Assembly: GCA_027563935.2 (NCBI GenBank) | Contig: CM050452.1 | Location: forward strand, 35,445,350 to 35,509,349 | Direction: 5' to 3' | Length of the DNA stretch: 64,000 bases | Source: Costus lasius | Lineage: Eukaryota > Streptophyta > Magnoliopsida > Zingiberales > Costaceae | Shown: piece after piece, positions 33,301 to 43,363 of the stretch | How positions within the stretch are numbered: position 1 is the first letter of the stretch | How the letters are laid out: each line of letters opens with the position of its first letter | Notes under the pieces: generated by a model | Told to the model about the DNA's origin: nothing | What the model saw: the letters and a program-made list of their open reading frames with translations, nothing else | Database searches by the model: none | Made by a program: the position numbers and the translations under genes

Positions 33301-34279
33301 CGATGACATCTTGATCATTGGAAATGATATTCCTGAACTGCATGCTGTTAAAGCATGGTTAGGAAAATGTTTCCAGATGAAAGATCTAGGAGAAGCAGCC
33401 TATGTGTTAGGTGTGAAGATCTACCGAGATAGATCTAAGAGGCTTCTCGGGCTGTGCCAGAGTACTTACATCGATAAGGTCCTGGAGAGATTCCATTTAG
33501 AGAATTCTAAACGTGGATATCTTCCAGTCAGACATGGTCTGAATCTTTCGAAGAGTCAGTGTCCACAAACACAGACTGAGAAAGATGAAATGGACAATAC
33601 GCCTTATGCTTCGGCTATTGGGTCCATTATGTATGCGATGTTGTGTACTCGCCCAGACGTCGCTTACGGGTTAAGCGTGACCAGTCGATTCCAAAGTAAT
33701 CCAGGTTTGGCGCACTGGATTGCAGTCAAGAACATCTTAAAATATCTGCGGAGGACCAAAGATATGTTCTTGATATATGGTGGTCAGGAAGAACTCAGTA
33801 TAGAGGGATATACTGACGCTTCATTCCAGTCGGACCAGGATGATTTCCGATCGCAGTCAGGCTATATTTTTAGCTTGAATGGTGGAGCAGTGGTGTGGAA
33901 GAGTTTCAAACAGTCAACTGTTGCTGATTCCACAACAGAAGCCGAGTATGTTGCAGCCTCGGAAGCATCCAAGGAGGCAGTCTGGATTCGTAAGTTCGTG
34001 AGAGAACTTGGTGTCGTTCCTTCGAGTGCAGATCCTTTGGTTATCTTCTGTGATAACACTGGAGCAATAGCACAAGCAAAGGAACCACGGTCGCACCAGA
34101 AGTCCAAGCACATACAGAGACGGTTTCACTTGATCCGGGAGATCATTGATCGTGGCGAGATCAAGATTTGCAAGGTTCATACAGATGACAATCTGGCAGA
34201 CCCGCTTACCAAGCCTCTGGCGCAGCAGAAGCATGAGAAGCACTGTAATAATATGGGTTTGAGATTTCTCAACCATTAG
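30395..34279 (+). CDS. gag-pol: Copia Gag-Pol polyprotein, copy B2 (intact)
   Basis: A second uninterrupted 1294-codon frame, with protein sequence identical to B1; the only coding difference I noticed is a silent T at 33235. All domains are at the same residues: CCHC knuckle 240-253, protease Asp about 287, integrase HHCC 421-455 and DDE about 482/545/581, RT YVDD 968-971, RNase H about 1141-1220. It begins 7449 bp after B1 and shares the middle LTR as promoter and start-exon donor. As in B1 the frame opens at the splice acceptor (30371-30373), so the LTR ATG at 28359 may be the true start. Two active-looking copies in tandem are unusual and make this array a candidate source of new insertions, if transcribed. 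Confidence 0.93.
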   Translation: MSFNVRSLLEREKFAGPNFSDWFGHLKIVLKAERKLYVLETAIPPQPAPNAARAVREAYEKHVNDSIDVACLMLASMTPPLQRQHEDMSAIEIIANLKMLYAAQARTERYNLTKLFFQSKLADGSPVGAHVLKMIGHKEALEKLGHTINQELAVDIILQSLPPSFDAFIINFNMNKIDCTPAELLNMLLTTEETLKGKPSTSVLMVPSRNKKKGKKGKAPVKNYSKALKQKVKRSKDNRCFHCGQLGHWKKDCKALQGDKRGSVASGSGIFVTEVMVSSSSISWVLDTACGVHICSNVQELKRRRQVGQHEVDLRVGNGARVAAVAVGDYFITLPSGIVLELNNCYFVPSITKNIISIPALVRKGFAFECKISKCILTYDNIVYATGSINNGLFMLDMEYSIQNIDNKKAKYADDSTLLWHSCLGHINEKRIKRLHDHGLLGSFSYEEIDTCKACLMGKMTKSPFPNKGQRASGLLDLIHSDVCGPFSKHARGGYQYFITFTDDFSRYGYVYLMRHKSESFDKFKEFKNEVQNQLGRNIKALRSDRGGEYLSHAFTDYLKECGIISQLTPPGTPQWNGVSERRNRTLLDMVRSMMSQATLPYSFWGFALETAAKVLNRVPSKAVSKTPYELWYGKQPSLTFIRIWGCEAYVKKLASGKLESRSDKCIFVGYPKETKGYYFYDPKENKVFVARTAIFLEKEFLLQEASGREIKLDENPEEGQSAQAQLDEPEPVDQVIEQPEAQITREPRRSGRIRRQPERYDGVYIIDNDEPLTYADAVSGPESARWLEAMRAEMDSMSDNQVWDLVDPPPGVIPIGCKWIFKKKIDMDGNVVTYKGRLVAKGFKQIYGIDYDETFSPVAMFKSIRILFAIAAYYDYEIWQMDVKTAFLNGNLDEDVYMTQPEGFTNPSDRHKICKLKKSIYGLKQASRSWNIRFDESISEFGFIKNEDDPCVYKRFSGSVITFLILYVDDILIIGNDIPELHAVKAWLGKCFQMKDLGEAAYVLGVKIYRDRSKRLLGLCQSTYIDKVLERFHLENSKRGYLPVRHGLNLSKSQCPQTQTEKDEMDNTPYASAIGSIMYAMLCTRPDVAYGLSVTSRFQSNPGLAHWIAVKNILKYLRRTKDMFLIYGGQEELSIEGYTDASFQSDQDDFRSQSGYIFSLNGGAVVWKSFKQSTVADSTTEAEYVAASEASKEAVWIRKFVRELGVVPSSADPLVIFCDNTGAIAQAKEPRSHQKSKHIQRRFHLIREIIDRGEIKICKVHTDDNLADPLTKPLAQQKHEKHCNNMGLRFLNH

Positions 34280-34286
34280 ATTAAGT

Positions 34287-34299
34287 GCAAGTGGGAGAT
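34287..34299 (+). other. Polypurine tract of copy B2
   Basis: GCAAGTGGGAGAT directly before LTR3. Confidence 0.8.
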
Positions 34300-35948
34300 T
34301 GTTGGGGTATGCCCTTAAGGCTAATGTTTGAGGCCTTTGGGATTGTAATAGTATCATGTAATAAACTGTTGTGTTTATAAAGGCATGGTTATTATTCAGG
34401 TTGTTACCTTGTCTGCTGTAATAAGTGTACTTCTGAATAATGTCTCAAAGCTGTTCAGCTAGGCTGACAGTCTATATGTCCTTAGTCGAGATATCTTGGT
34501 GAACATGAGACAGTCTTGATATGATTGAGACTAATATGTGTGCTAATCTTATAGGATGCTTCGAGCATGGAATAAGATGTAGACTCATGGGTACATTGGA
34601 TGTACTGGACAGACCCTACTGGGATATTCCATTGCTTGTCACAATGTGAATGATCCTTATAAGCAGCAAGTGGCACATGTCCTTTGACTTGAGATCACTT
34701 GTGTTTCTAAATGATGATTGTCATTGTTTTGAGGTAGTTCAATATCATTTGAAACATAATGATTATAGACTATCTTGGATGGTGAGCTTGAGTCAGGTTA
34801 GGGCTCTTGTGATAGATAAAGGATTGCCGTCTCCTTGTTCAAGGAGTGTGATGTTCTAAGGGGCCCCCCCGATATGAGATGATTGAGGAAGTGTATGGCC
34901 ATACCCAGATGACTATGTTCATCTGATCTAATCATGCTCATCATATTGGAGTTACAAGCTTGACCCGCTTGTCCAATAAGAACATCCAGTGGCAAAGGAC
35001 ACATGTATGCCAAGTGAGTTGATTCACACTTGTGCTATGGTTTGGGTGGAGTCTTGGAAGACTCTTTCCTTTATATCGGGAGACAGTGATGTGTTGCTAG
35101 ATACCCCTCGCTGATCGTGATAACGTAAGTTATCGTTACCGACATTTAGAGGAAACCCTCAGGGTCGCACAATTTGATGATATGGCTTACTTAAGTCAGA
35201 TCGTGTGGACTGAACTGTTTAGACTCAGTTTAAACGAGTTCAGACTCTGATTGTAAGTGAGATCTAGTCTGATCATGTTTGATTGATTGGGGCTTGAGAT
35301 CGGTAAGCTTCGATCGAGAGTTTGGATGCTAGATCATAGAGATCAAGAGCATCAAGAGATGAATGGTTAGATCTTGAACCATTTGGTTCAAAGAGATCTA
35401 GACCATGGCTTGGGCTGGTTTAATGAACCGAATTGGGTTGAACCTAATTGACTTGAACCGGTTCACATGTGTGAACGTATGGTTCAAGGTGTAAAGGCTT
35501 GTTGGGCGGTTTTTCTTTCAAGTGAGCGCATGGCTTGAAAACCTTCCATTTATGGAAGTGTAACGCCATGACTTGATTGGAGAAGGCTTAACGCAAATCG
35601 GTTTTACTGAATTGTCATCTTCGTTGGACGAAAGAGGATTCTTGGAGACGGTAGCTCTCGGCCAAGCGCATCTCAACACACGACAAGGACATTGGGATCT
35701 CTTGCTAGCACAAGGAAGATCCTAAAGGGTAGCCACCCCTCATCTTGTGTGTGAACTTGAAGAGGAGACCTACTTTGATCTCTTGCTTCCAAGCCGCCAC
35801 CCTCTTCATGGCTTTGGTATGAGTTCTCATAACTTCAAGTTGATCATATAGTTATCATATTCGATCTTGTTTAGAAACCCTTTTCGCCATGCTTGTTAGA
35901 ACCGCAAGTTTAGGGTTTCTCCCCCCCTTTGAACTAGGGGTTCCTTCA
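34300..35948 (+). repeat. LTR3 of array B
   Basis: 1649 bp, followed by the right target duplication ATGTG (35949-35953). G at 35125 and 35600 distinguishes it from LTR1 and LTR2. Confidence 0.95.
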
Positions 35949-36458
35949 ATGTGAACGTATGGTTCAATGAGGAGGGGAGTTTCGATGGTTCACTTGAGGT
36001 GAACGCATGAAGCTTTGAAGACTTGCTATTTTTGGAGTTCGGTTTTCAAAAAAGAAAAACGTCTCCATGTTGTAACGTGTTCGCCCCCTTCTCGAGTGGT
36101 GAAGCTATCATCGTGGTGTCTTCTTCCTTGACGAAAAAAAAGAGGATAGGCCATCAAGAGGATTCATCTCATCTTCTTCACACGACAAGGAAATTTGGAG
36201 ATCCTTGCTAGCACAAGGAACGTCCAAAGAGGTAGCCATCTCTCATCTAGTGTGCGTCTTCTTAGGAGGAGAGCCAATTCGCCCTCTTGCTTCCAAGTCG
36301 CCTCCTTCATCATGGCTACGGTAAAAGATCTTAACTTGATCTTTGCATCATAATCAAAGTTGATCATATATATTCATGCAAGCGATCTTGTTAAAACCCT
36401 AGAAAAGTTTATATGCGCAAGTTTTAGGGTTTTCGTCCCCCCCTTTAGGGGACTTACA
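35949..36458 (+). repeat. 3' LTR of element C, second part
   Basis: Resumes with the ATGTG duplication and runs to ..GGGGACTTACA at 36458. It keeps ATG GCT ACG at 36312-36320 before GTAAAAG. TCATG at 36459-36463 is the right duplication of C. Confidence 0.93.
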
Positions 36459-37633
36459 TCATGTTAGGGCGCTAGTGATAGATATAGGATTGCCTTCTCC
36501 TTGTTTGGAGTGTGATGTTCTAAAGGGGCCCCCTGGATGAGATGGTTGAGAAAGTGTATGGCCATACCCAGATGACTATGTTCATCTGATCTAACCACTC
36601 TCATCATATTGGAGTTACAGGCTTGACATGCTTATCCAATAAGAACATCCAGTGGCAAAGGAAACAAGTATGTCTAGTGAATTGAATTCACACTTATGCT
36701 GTGATTTGGGTGTAGTCTTGGAAGACTCTTTCCTTTATATCGGGAGACAGTGATGTGTTGCTAGATACCCCTCACTGATCATGATAACGTAAGTTATCGT
36801 TACCGACATTTAAAGGAAACCCTTAGGGTCGCACAATTTGATGATATGGCTCACTTAAGTCAGATCGTGTGGACTGAATTGTTTTGGTTCAGTTTAAAGG
36901 AGTTTACACTCTGATTGTAAGTGAGATCTGGTCTGATCATGTTTGATTGATTAGGGCTTGAGATCGGTAAGCTTCGATCGAGAGAATTGATGCTTGATCG
37001 ATAAGATCAGGAGCATCAAGAGATGAATGGTTAGATCTTGAGTCATTTGGTTTGTCAAGATCTGAACCAATGCTGGTTTGATTTGGTCTTTGAACCAAAT
37101 GTAATTGAACCGGTTCACTTTTGTGAACGTATGGTTCGATTAAGAGATGAAGTTCGATGGTAACGTGGGATTGAATGTGGAGTTAGTGCTTTCTATTTTT
37201 AGAAAGACGTTTTCCTTGTTGAAAACTCCCAACGTTTTCGAACGTGAGAAGTCTCCTCTCTCTCTCGCCGACTTGCATCTTCTTGCTCTCGTTTTGGGTG
37301 ATCTTCACGCCAAGAAGGAGATTCGGTTAACCAAGGAAATCATCTCTTCTCCTCCACACAAAAGGACACCTTGGAGCCTTGCTAGCACAAGGATCGACAA
37401 GGAGTAGGCAATCAATCATCTTGTGTGCGCACGCTTTGGAGGAGAGCTACTTCGTTCTCTGCTTCCAAGTCGCCATTCAATCATGGCTATGGTATGATCT
37501 TAATTTGATCTATACAAGTATTAATAAGTTGATTATATGACATGCAAACCGATCTTAGAAACCCTAGCTTCCGCTTGTGAAAACTCTGATATGCGCCTAT
37601 TAGGGTTTTCGCCCCCCCCTTTAGGGACTTTCA
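36459..37633 (+). repeat. 5' LTR of element D, second part
   Basis: Resumes TCATGTTAGGGCGCTAG and ends ..GGACTTTCA. It contains the mini-exon ATG GCT ATG at 37483-37491. Together with 10261-10759 it gives a full-length LTR. Confidence 0.93.
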
Positions 37634-37635
37634 AT

Positions 37636-37647
37636 TGGTATCAGAGC
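37636..37647 (+). other. Primer-binding site of element D
   Basis: TGGTATCAGAGC two bases after the 5' LTR. Confidence 0.95.
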
Positions 37648-38560
37648 AAGTTTCTGTATGATCATATGATTGCTTGTTTTTGTGATCCTTGTTTGTGCTT
37701 ATGAATAGATCTAAATTACATGCGAAACCACATGATAGTTGATCATGCGAAAATAGATGTATGCTTTACATTGGCGCATGTATATTGTTGGCGCATGTTG
37801 TAGTTTTTGATCAAAACTCTTTTACTTGTGCGCATCCATTTAGATCTAAGCGCCTACTTGAAAAACTTAGACGGGTTATTAGGGTTGAAGTCATCGTCCA
37901 GTATAGACCCAACTGTCTGATCAGACCATCTGACAGCCTAGATGGGTCGACCAGATGGCACCTATGCGCAAGCATGAGGTGGCTATAGGTCGACTGCAGA
38001 AAGGCATGTAGCGATGTCTGATTGAGACAACCAATGAACGCTCATGATTAAGGCCCGGGGTCACACCCGCTTGCCAGAACTCATGAGGGACGTTCAGCCC
38101 TTATGGCATGCATTGTTGACCATGAGGTCGACACAAGTCGGTTATGACTTGGTGCATGCAAGGGCAGTGGGTCTGACTGGGTCTGATGAGTGGATCCCTA
38201 TTAATGGACCGTTGTAAGGTAGTAGGGCACATAAGGAAATAAAATTCATGCCAATGGGATTTTTGAAAATTCTATTTTCTTGATTGGAGCACATTATGTT
38301 TGTATAACATGATTGAATGTCTATTTCATCTTATGTGGGCTGCCCAAATTTAATGTGTGCTGTGCTGGGGCCTGCGTGCCTGGATGAATATTGTAAATTA
38401 TTTATTGTGATCTGCGCATCACATTTTAATTAATTTATAAAGTGTAATTGACCTGCGTGTCAATCATGTCTAGATAGATTAAAATGTAATTTAATCAGAC
38501 ATGAGCACAGAGCACACATGGCAGAGGCGCATGCAGCAAGTGGCTTCACCAGTGGGAGGT

Positions 38561-38577
38561 CTAGGGTTCGACTCTAG
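38561..38577 (+). ncRNA. tRNA T-arm-like hairpin, leader of D
   Basis: CTAGG-GTTCGAC-TCTAG: the same fold as in C, with a G-T pair closing the loop. Confidence 0.45.
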
Positions 38578-39432
38578 GACAGGCGCATTTTACCTGGTGG
38601 GCGCATCTCAGCTGCACAGGGCGCTTTGGCCCGGGTTGGGCCAGATGAAATGATAAAGACCCATGAAGAGCCCAAGTGAAGACTTAAGTTAATTTAAGGT
38701 CTAACTTAGGCTTAATGGGCTTTTACCACATAAGATCATCATGCTTTCTATTTACTGTTTAAGTAAATTTATATCTGCATGATTTATTCTTCTGCTATCA
38801 CCATAGGATTTGCATGATAGTTAAGAAGATAAAAGGACCGTTAAAATCCAACGATGAATATCAAGCACGTAAGCCTTCTGACGCGAAACCTCACTGTTTT
38901 GGCTATCGTTGGGGCCGTGTTGTACCCACTCAGTGGGCACGCCCATCTATCTTCAGACGATGTGTGATTACACCTGCGTGTTACAGAGAAGGGATTTATC
39001 GCTTCTCGTTGCTCAGCATAGCACATGGTGGTCCAGGGAGTAGGTCAGGTCAGCTTGACCATGTAGGCTACATATTGAGCATATGGTAGCCATATGGAGG
39101 CAGCCATCTGTGGGATCAGAGACTGTGTTGTACCAACTCAGTTGGCACAGTTTGCTGGATTGCCCAGATGAAGGGGAATCGCACGGGTTGGCGATTGGCA
39201 GGGATTGCCTACCAGAGATTAGTGCTTGTACTCTCTGTGCATCTTATCTCGCCTGAGCGGGACGCGGAGACCAAGTATGAAATCTGGATCCCATCTCACT
39301 AAAAGAGTTTTACTCTTTCGGACTATTTTACTGGATTTTTCAGTCAGATAAAATAGTGAGAAAAGAATCATTCTTAAGTCCTGGATTGATTCTAACATTG
39401 ATACTGACCTTGCTGTTCTTGCAATGTTGTAG

Positions 39433-42400
39433 ATTACTGCAGCAACGAACACCACAGCGTTCAATGTGCGATCCTTACTGGAAAGGGAGAAGTTTGCTGG
39501 GCCAAACTTCTCAGACTGGTACGAACACCTTAAGATTGTTCTTAAGGCTGAGAGGAAACTGTATGTCCTTGAGACGGCAATACCGCCTCAACCCGCTGCG
39601 AACGCCGCAAGGGCGGTTTGGGAAGCTTATGAGAAGCATGTCAATGATAGCATTGATGTCGCTTGCCTTATGCTTGCGTCTATGACGCCAGACCTTCAGC
39701 GTCAGCATGAAGATTTATCTGCTATTGAAATTATAGCAAATCTCAAGATGCTGTATGCTGCACAGGCAAGGACTGAACGCTATAACTTGACTAAACTTTT
39801 CTTTCAGAGCAAACTGACTGAAGGGAGTCCAGTGGGAGCTCACGTACTCAAGATGATTGGGTACAAGGAGGCTCTAGAGAAACTGGGACACACCATCAAT
39901 CAGGAGCTTGTTGTAGACATCATCCTGCAGTCTCTCCCGGCCTCTTTCGATCCATTCATCATTAATTTTAATATGAACAAGATCGACTGTACGCCGGCAG
40001 AGTTACTGAACATGCTTTATACTACAGAGTAGACTCTTGAAAAGGGAAAGCCTTCATCCTCTGTCTTGATGATTCCTTCTAGGAACAAGAAGAAGGGGAA
40101 GAAGGGCAAAGCTCCTGTCAAGAGCTACAACAAGGCTCTAAAGCAAAAGATCAAGCGGTCGAAGGAATACAGATGTTTCCATTGTGGCCAGTTGGGTCAC
40201 TAGAAGAAGGACTGTAAAGCGCTCCAAGGAGATAAGAAGGGAAGCAAGCCTTTCGCTTCTGGCTCAGGTATTTTCATGACTGAAGTCATGGTATCTTCTT
40301 CTTCTATTTCATGGGTGTTGGACACTGCATGTGGAGTTCACATTTGTTCAAATGTACAGGAACTCAAGAGAAGAAGACAGGTGGGACAGCATGAGGTGGA
40401 CCTACGAGTAGGAAACGGGCACGGGTTGCTGCTGTTGCTGTAGGAGAATATCACATCTCTTTACCATCTGGTCTTGTATTAGAACTGGACAATTGTTATT
40501 TTGTACCGAGCATAACTAAGAATATTATCTCTATTCCTGCTCTTATCAGGAAAGGGTTTTCCTTTGAATGCAAAACTTTAAAGTGTTGTATTTCTTTTGA
40601 TAATATTGTTTATGCTACTGGGTCAATTAACAATGGGTTATTCATGCTGGACATGGAATGTTCTGTACAACAGATTGATAATAAGAAAGCCAAGTATGCT
40701 GATGACAGCACCTTGCTATGGCATAGTCGTTTAGGCCATATTAACAAGAAGCGCATTAAGCGGTTGCATGACCATGGACTGCTGGGATCATTCTCCTGTG
40801 AGGAGCTTGATACATGCAAAGCTTGTTTAATGGGCAAAATGACGAAGACTCCTTTTTCTAACAAAGGTCAAAGGGCTTCAGGTTTACTTGACCTCATTCA
40901 CAGTGATGTGTGTGGGCCATTTAGTAAACATGCCAGCGGTGGCTATTCATACTTCATTACCTTTACTGATGATTTCAGTAGGTATGGTTATGTCTATCTA
41001 ATGAGACATAAGAGTGAATCTTTTGACAAGTTCAAAGAGTTCAAAAATGAAGTACAAAATCAGCTAGGCCGAAATATCAAGGCACTTCGTTCAGATCGAG
41101 GTGGAGAATACTTGAGTCGAGAGTTTACTGACTATCTGAAGGAGTGTGGGATTATCTCACAGCTCACTCCGCCAGGAACACCGCAATGGAATGGTGTATC
41201 CGAGAGGAGAAATAGAACCTTACTGGATATGGTTCGTTCAATGATGAGTCAGGCTACTCTACCTTACTCCTTTTGGGGATTTGCACTGGAAACAGCTGCA
41301 AAGGTACTAAACCGAGTGCCATCCAAGGCCGTTTCAAAGACGCCATATGAGTTATGGTATGGGAAACAGCCGAGCTTGACATTTATTAAAATCTGGGGTT
41401 GCGAGGCTTATGTCAAAAAGCTCGCCTCTGGGAAACTGGAGAGCAGATCTGATAAATGTATCTTTGTCGGTTACCCTAAAGAAACTAAGGGTTATTATTT
41501 CTACGATCCCAAAGAGAACAAAGTATTTGTTGCTCGAACGGCTATTTTTCTTGAGAAGGAATTTCCTCTGCAAGAGGCTAGTGGGAGAGAAATAAAGCTG
41601 GATGAGAATCCAGAGGAAGGACAAAGTAGTCAAGCATAGTTGGATGAGCCTGAGCCAATAGAACAGGTTACTGAACAACCTGAGTCTCAGATATCACGGG
41701 AACCGCGAAGATCGGGAAGGATCCGTCGACAGCCTGAGCGCTATGACGGAGTCTACATCATTGATGATGAACCCCTCACTTATGCGGATGCGGTCAGTGG
41801 ACCGGAATCAGCGAGATGGCTTGAAGCTATCCGAGCCGAGATGGACTCCATGTCAGATAACCAAGTCTGGGATTTGGTTGATCCGCCTCCGGGAGTAATC
41901 CCTATAGGCTGTAAGTGGATCTTCAAGAAGAAAATTGACATGGATGGTAACGTGGTTACCTATAAAGGCAGGCTAGTTGCGAAAGGTTTCAAACAAATCT
42001 ACGGGATAGATTATGATGAAACTTTCTCTCCTGTAGCCATGTTCAAGTCTATTCGGATTATTCTCGCGATAGCGGCATATTATGATTATGAGATTTGGCA
42101 AATGGATGTGAAAACCGCTTTCCTTAATGGAAAACTAGAAGAGGATGTGTATATGACACAACCTAAAGGTTTCATCAATCCATTAGATCGTCAGAAAATA
42201 TGCAAATTAAAGAAGTCCATTTATGGACTTAAACAAGCATCGAGAAGCTGGAATATTCGTTTTGATGAATCAATCTGTAAGTTTGGTTTCATCAAGAATG
42301 AAGATGACCCGTGTGTATATAAGAGGTTTAGTGGGAGCGTGATTACTTTCCTAGTCCTCTACGTCGATGATATCTTGATCATTGGAAACGATATTCCTGA

Positions 42401-43343
42401 ACTGCATGCCGTCAAAGCATGGTTAAGAAAATGTTTCCAGATGAAAGATTTAGGAGAAGCAGCCTATGTATTAGGTGTGAAGATCTATAGAGATAGATCT
42501 AAGAGGCTTCTCGGGTTGTGCCAGAGTACTTACATCGATAAAGTCCTGGAGAGATTCCATTTAGAAAATTCTAAAAGAGGATATCTTCTAGTCAGACATG
42601 GTCTGAATCTTTCAAAGAGTCAGTGTCCACAAACACAGACTGAGAAAGATGAAATGGACAATACGCCTTATGCTTCGGCTATTGGGTCCATTATGTATGC
42701 GATGTTGTGTACTCGCCCAGACATCGCTTACGGGTTAAGCGTGACCAGTCGATTCCAAAGTAATCCAGGAAAGGCACACTGGATTGCAGTCAAGAACATT
42801 TTGAAATATCTTCGGAGGACCAAAGATATGTTCTTGATTTATGGAGGTCAGGAAGAACTCAGTATTGAAGGATATACTGACGCTTCGTTCCAATCTGACC
42901 AGGATGATTTCCGATCGCAATCAGGCTATGTTTTTAGCTTGAATGGAGGAGCAGTGGTGTGGAAAAGTTTCAAACAATCTATTGTTGCTGATTCCACAAC
43001 AGAAGCCGAGTATGTTGCAGCCTCGGAAGCATCCAAGGAGGCAGTATGGATTCGTAAGTTCGTTCAGGAACTTGGTGTTATTCCTTCGAGTGCAGATCCT
43101 TTGGTTATCTTCTGTGATAACACTGGAGCAATAGGACAAGCAAAGGAACCACGGTCGCACCAGAAGTCCAAGCACATACAGAGAAGGTTTCACTTGATCT
43201 GGGAGATCATTGATCGAGGAGAGATCAAGATCTGTAAGGTTCATACAGATGACAATCTAGCTGACCCGCTTACAAAGCCTCTGGCGCAGCAGAAGCATGA
43301 GAAGCACTGTAATAATATGGGTTTGAGATTTCTCAACCATTAG
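39433..43343 (+). pseudogene. Copia gag-pol of element D, multiple breaks
   Basis: A degenerate copy of the same polyprotein. Breaks by comparison with B and C: TAG at 40030-40032 in late Gag; an extra three bases just after it; TAG at 40201-40203, replacing the Trp of the zinc knuckle H-W-K-K-D; one base missing from a G run near 40417-40419 (frameshift in the protease); and TAG at 41637-41639 between integrase and RT. The last is at the same codon as the stop in element E. From 40644 to 41639 (integrase) and from 41640 to 43343 (RT with YVDD, RNase H) the frames are otherwise open. The Gag start has ACA GCG where B has ATG AGC, yet the frame is open back to the splice acceptor at 39432. Not functional. 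Confidence 0.9.
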
Positions 43344-43350
43344 ATTAAGT

Positions 43351-43363
43351 GCAAGTGGGAGAT
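43351..43363 (+). other. Polypurine tract of element D
   Basis: GCAAGTGGGAGAT before the 3' LTR. Confidence 0.75.

Larger units (their letters stand above)
19402..35948 (+). mobile_element. Copia element B: tandem array LTR-internal-LTR-internal-LTR
   Basis: Three LTRs of exactly 1649 bp (19402-21050, 26851-28499, 34300-35948) alternate with two complete interiors at a 7449-bp period. One pair of target duplications, ATGTG (19397-19401 and 35949-35953), flanks the whole array, so it entered once and was duplicated in place. By eye LTR1 and LTR2 agree, while LTR3 differs at 35125 and 35600. The interiors differ at 25786/33235, a silent C/T. Both gag-pol frames are intact. This is the youngest insertion in the stack. 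Confidence 0.95.
10760..36458 (+). mobile_element. Copia element C (inserted in the D 5' LTR)
   Basis: Full-length element flanked by TCATG (10755-10759 and 36459-36463). 5' LTR 10760-12449 (1690 bp), interior 12450-18217, 3' LTR 18218-19401 plus 35954-36458 (1689 bp), the latter split by element B. I count about a dozen differences between the two LTRs by eye. Its gag-pol has three stop codons. Confidence 0.94.
37492..39432 (+). other. Predicted gag leader intron of element D
   Basis: 1941 bp from the donor GTATGATC to ..GCAATGTTGTAG. It carries the primer site (37636-37647), palindrome (37915-37926) and tRNA-like hairpin (38561-38577). No coding frame of substance. Confidence 0.5.

Noticed and set aside
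19402..35948. Array B as two independent insertions of the same element
   Set aside because: Only one pair of target duplications exists, the middle LTR is shared, and the period is exact.
37147..37407. An 86-codon frame in the D LTRs (also 44546-44806), identical in both copies
   Set aside because: It lies in LTR sequence just before the mini-exon and is not open in the other LTRs, so it is chance rather than a conserved protein.
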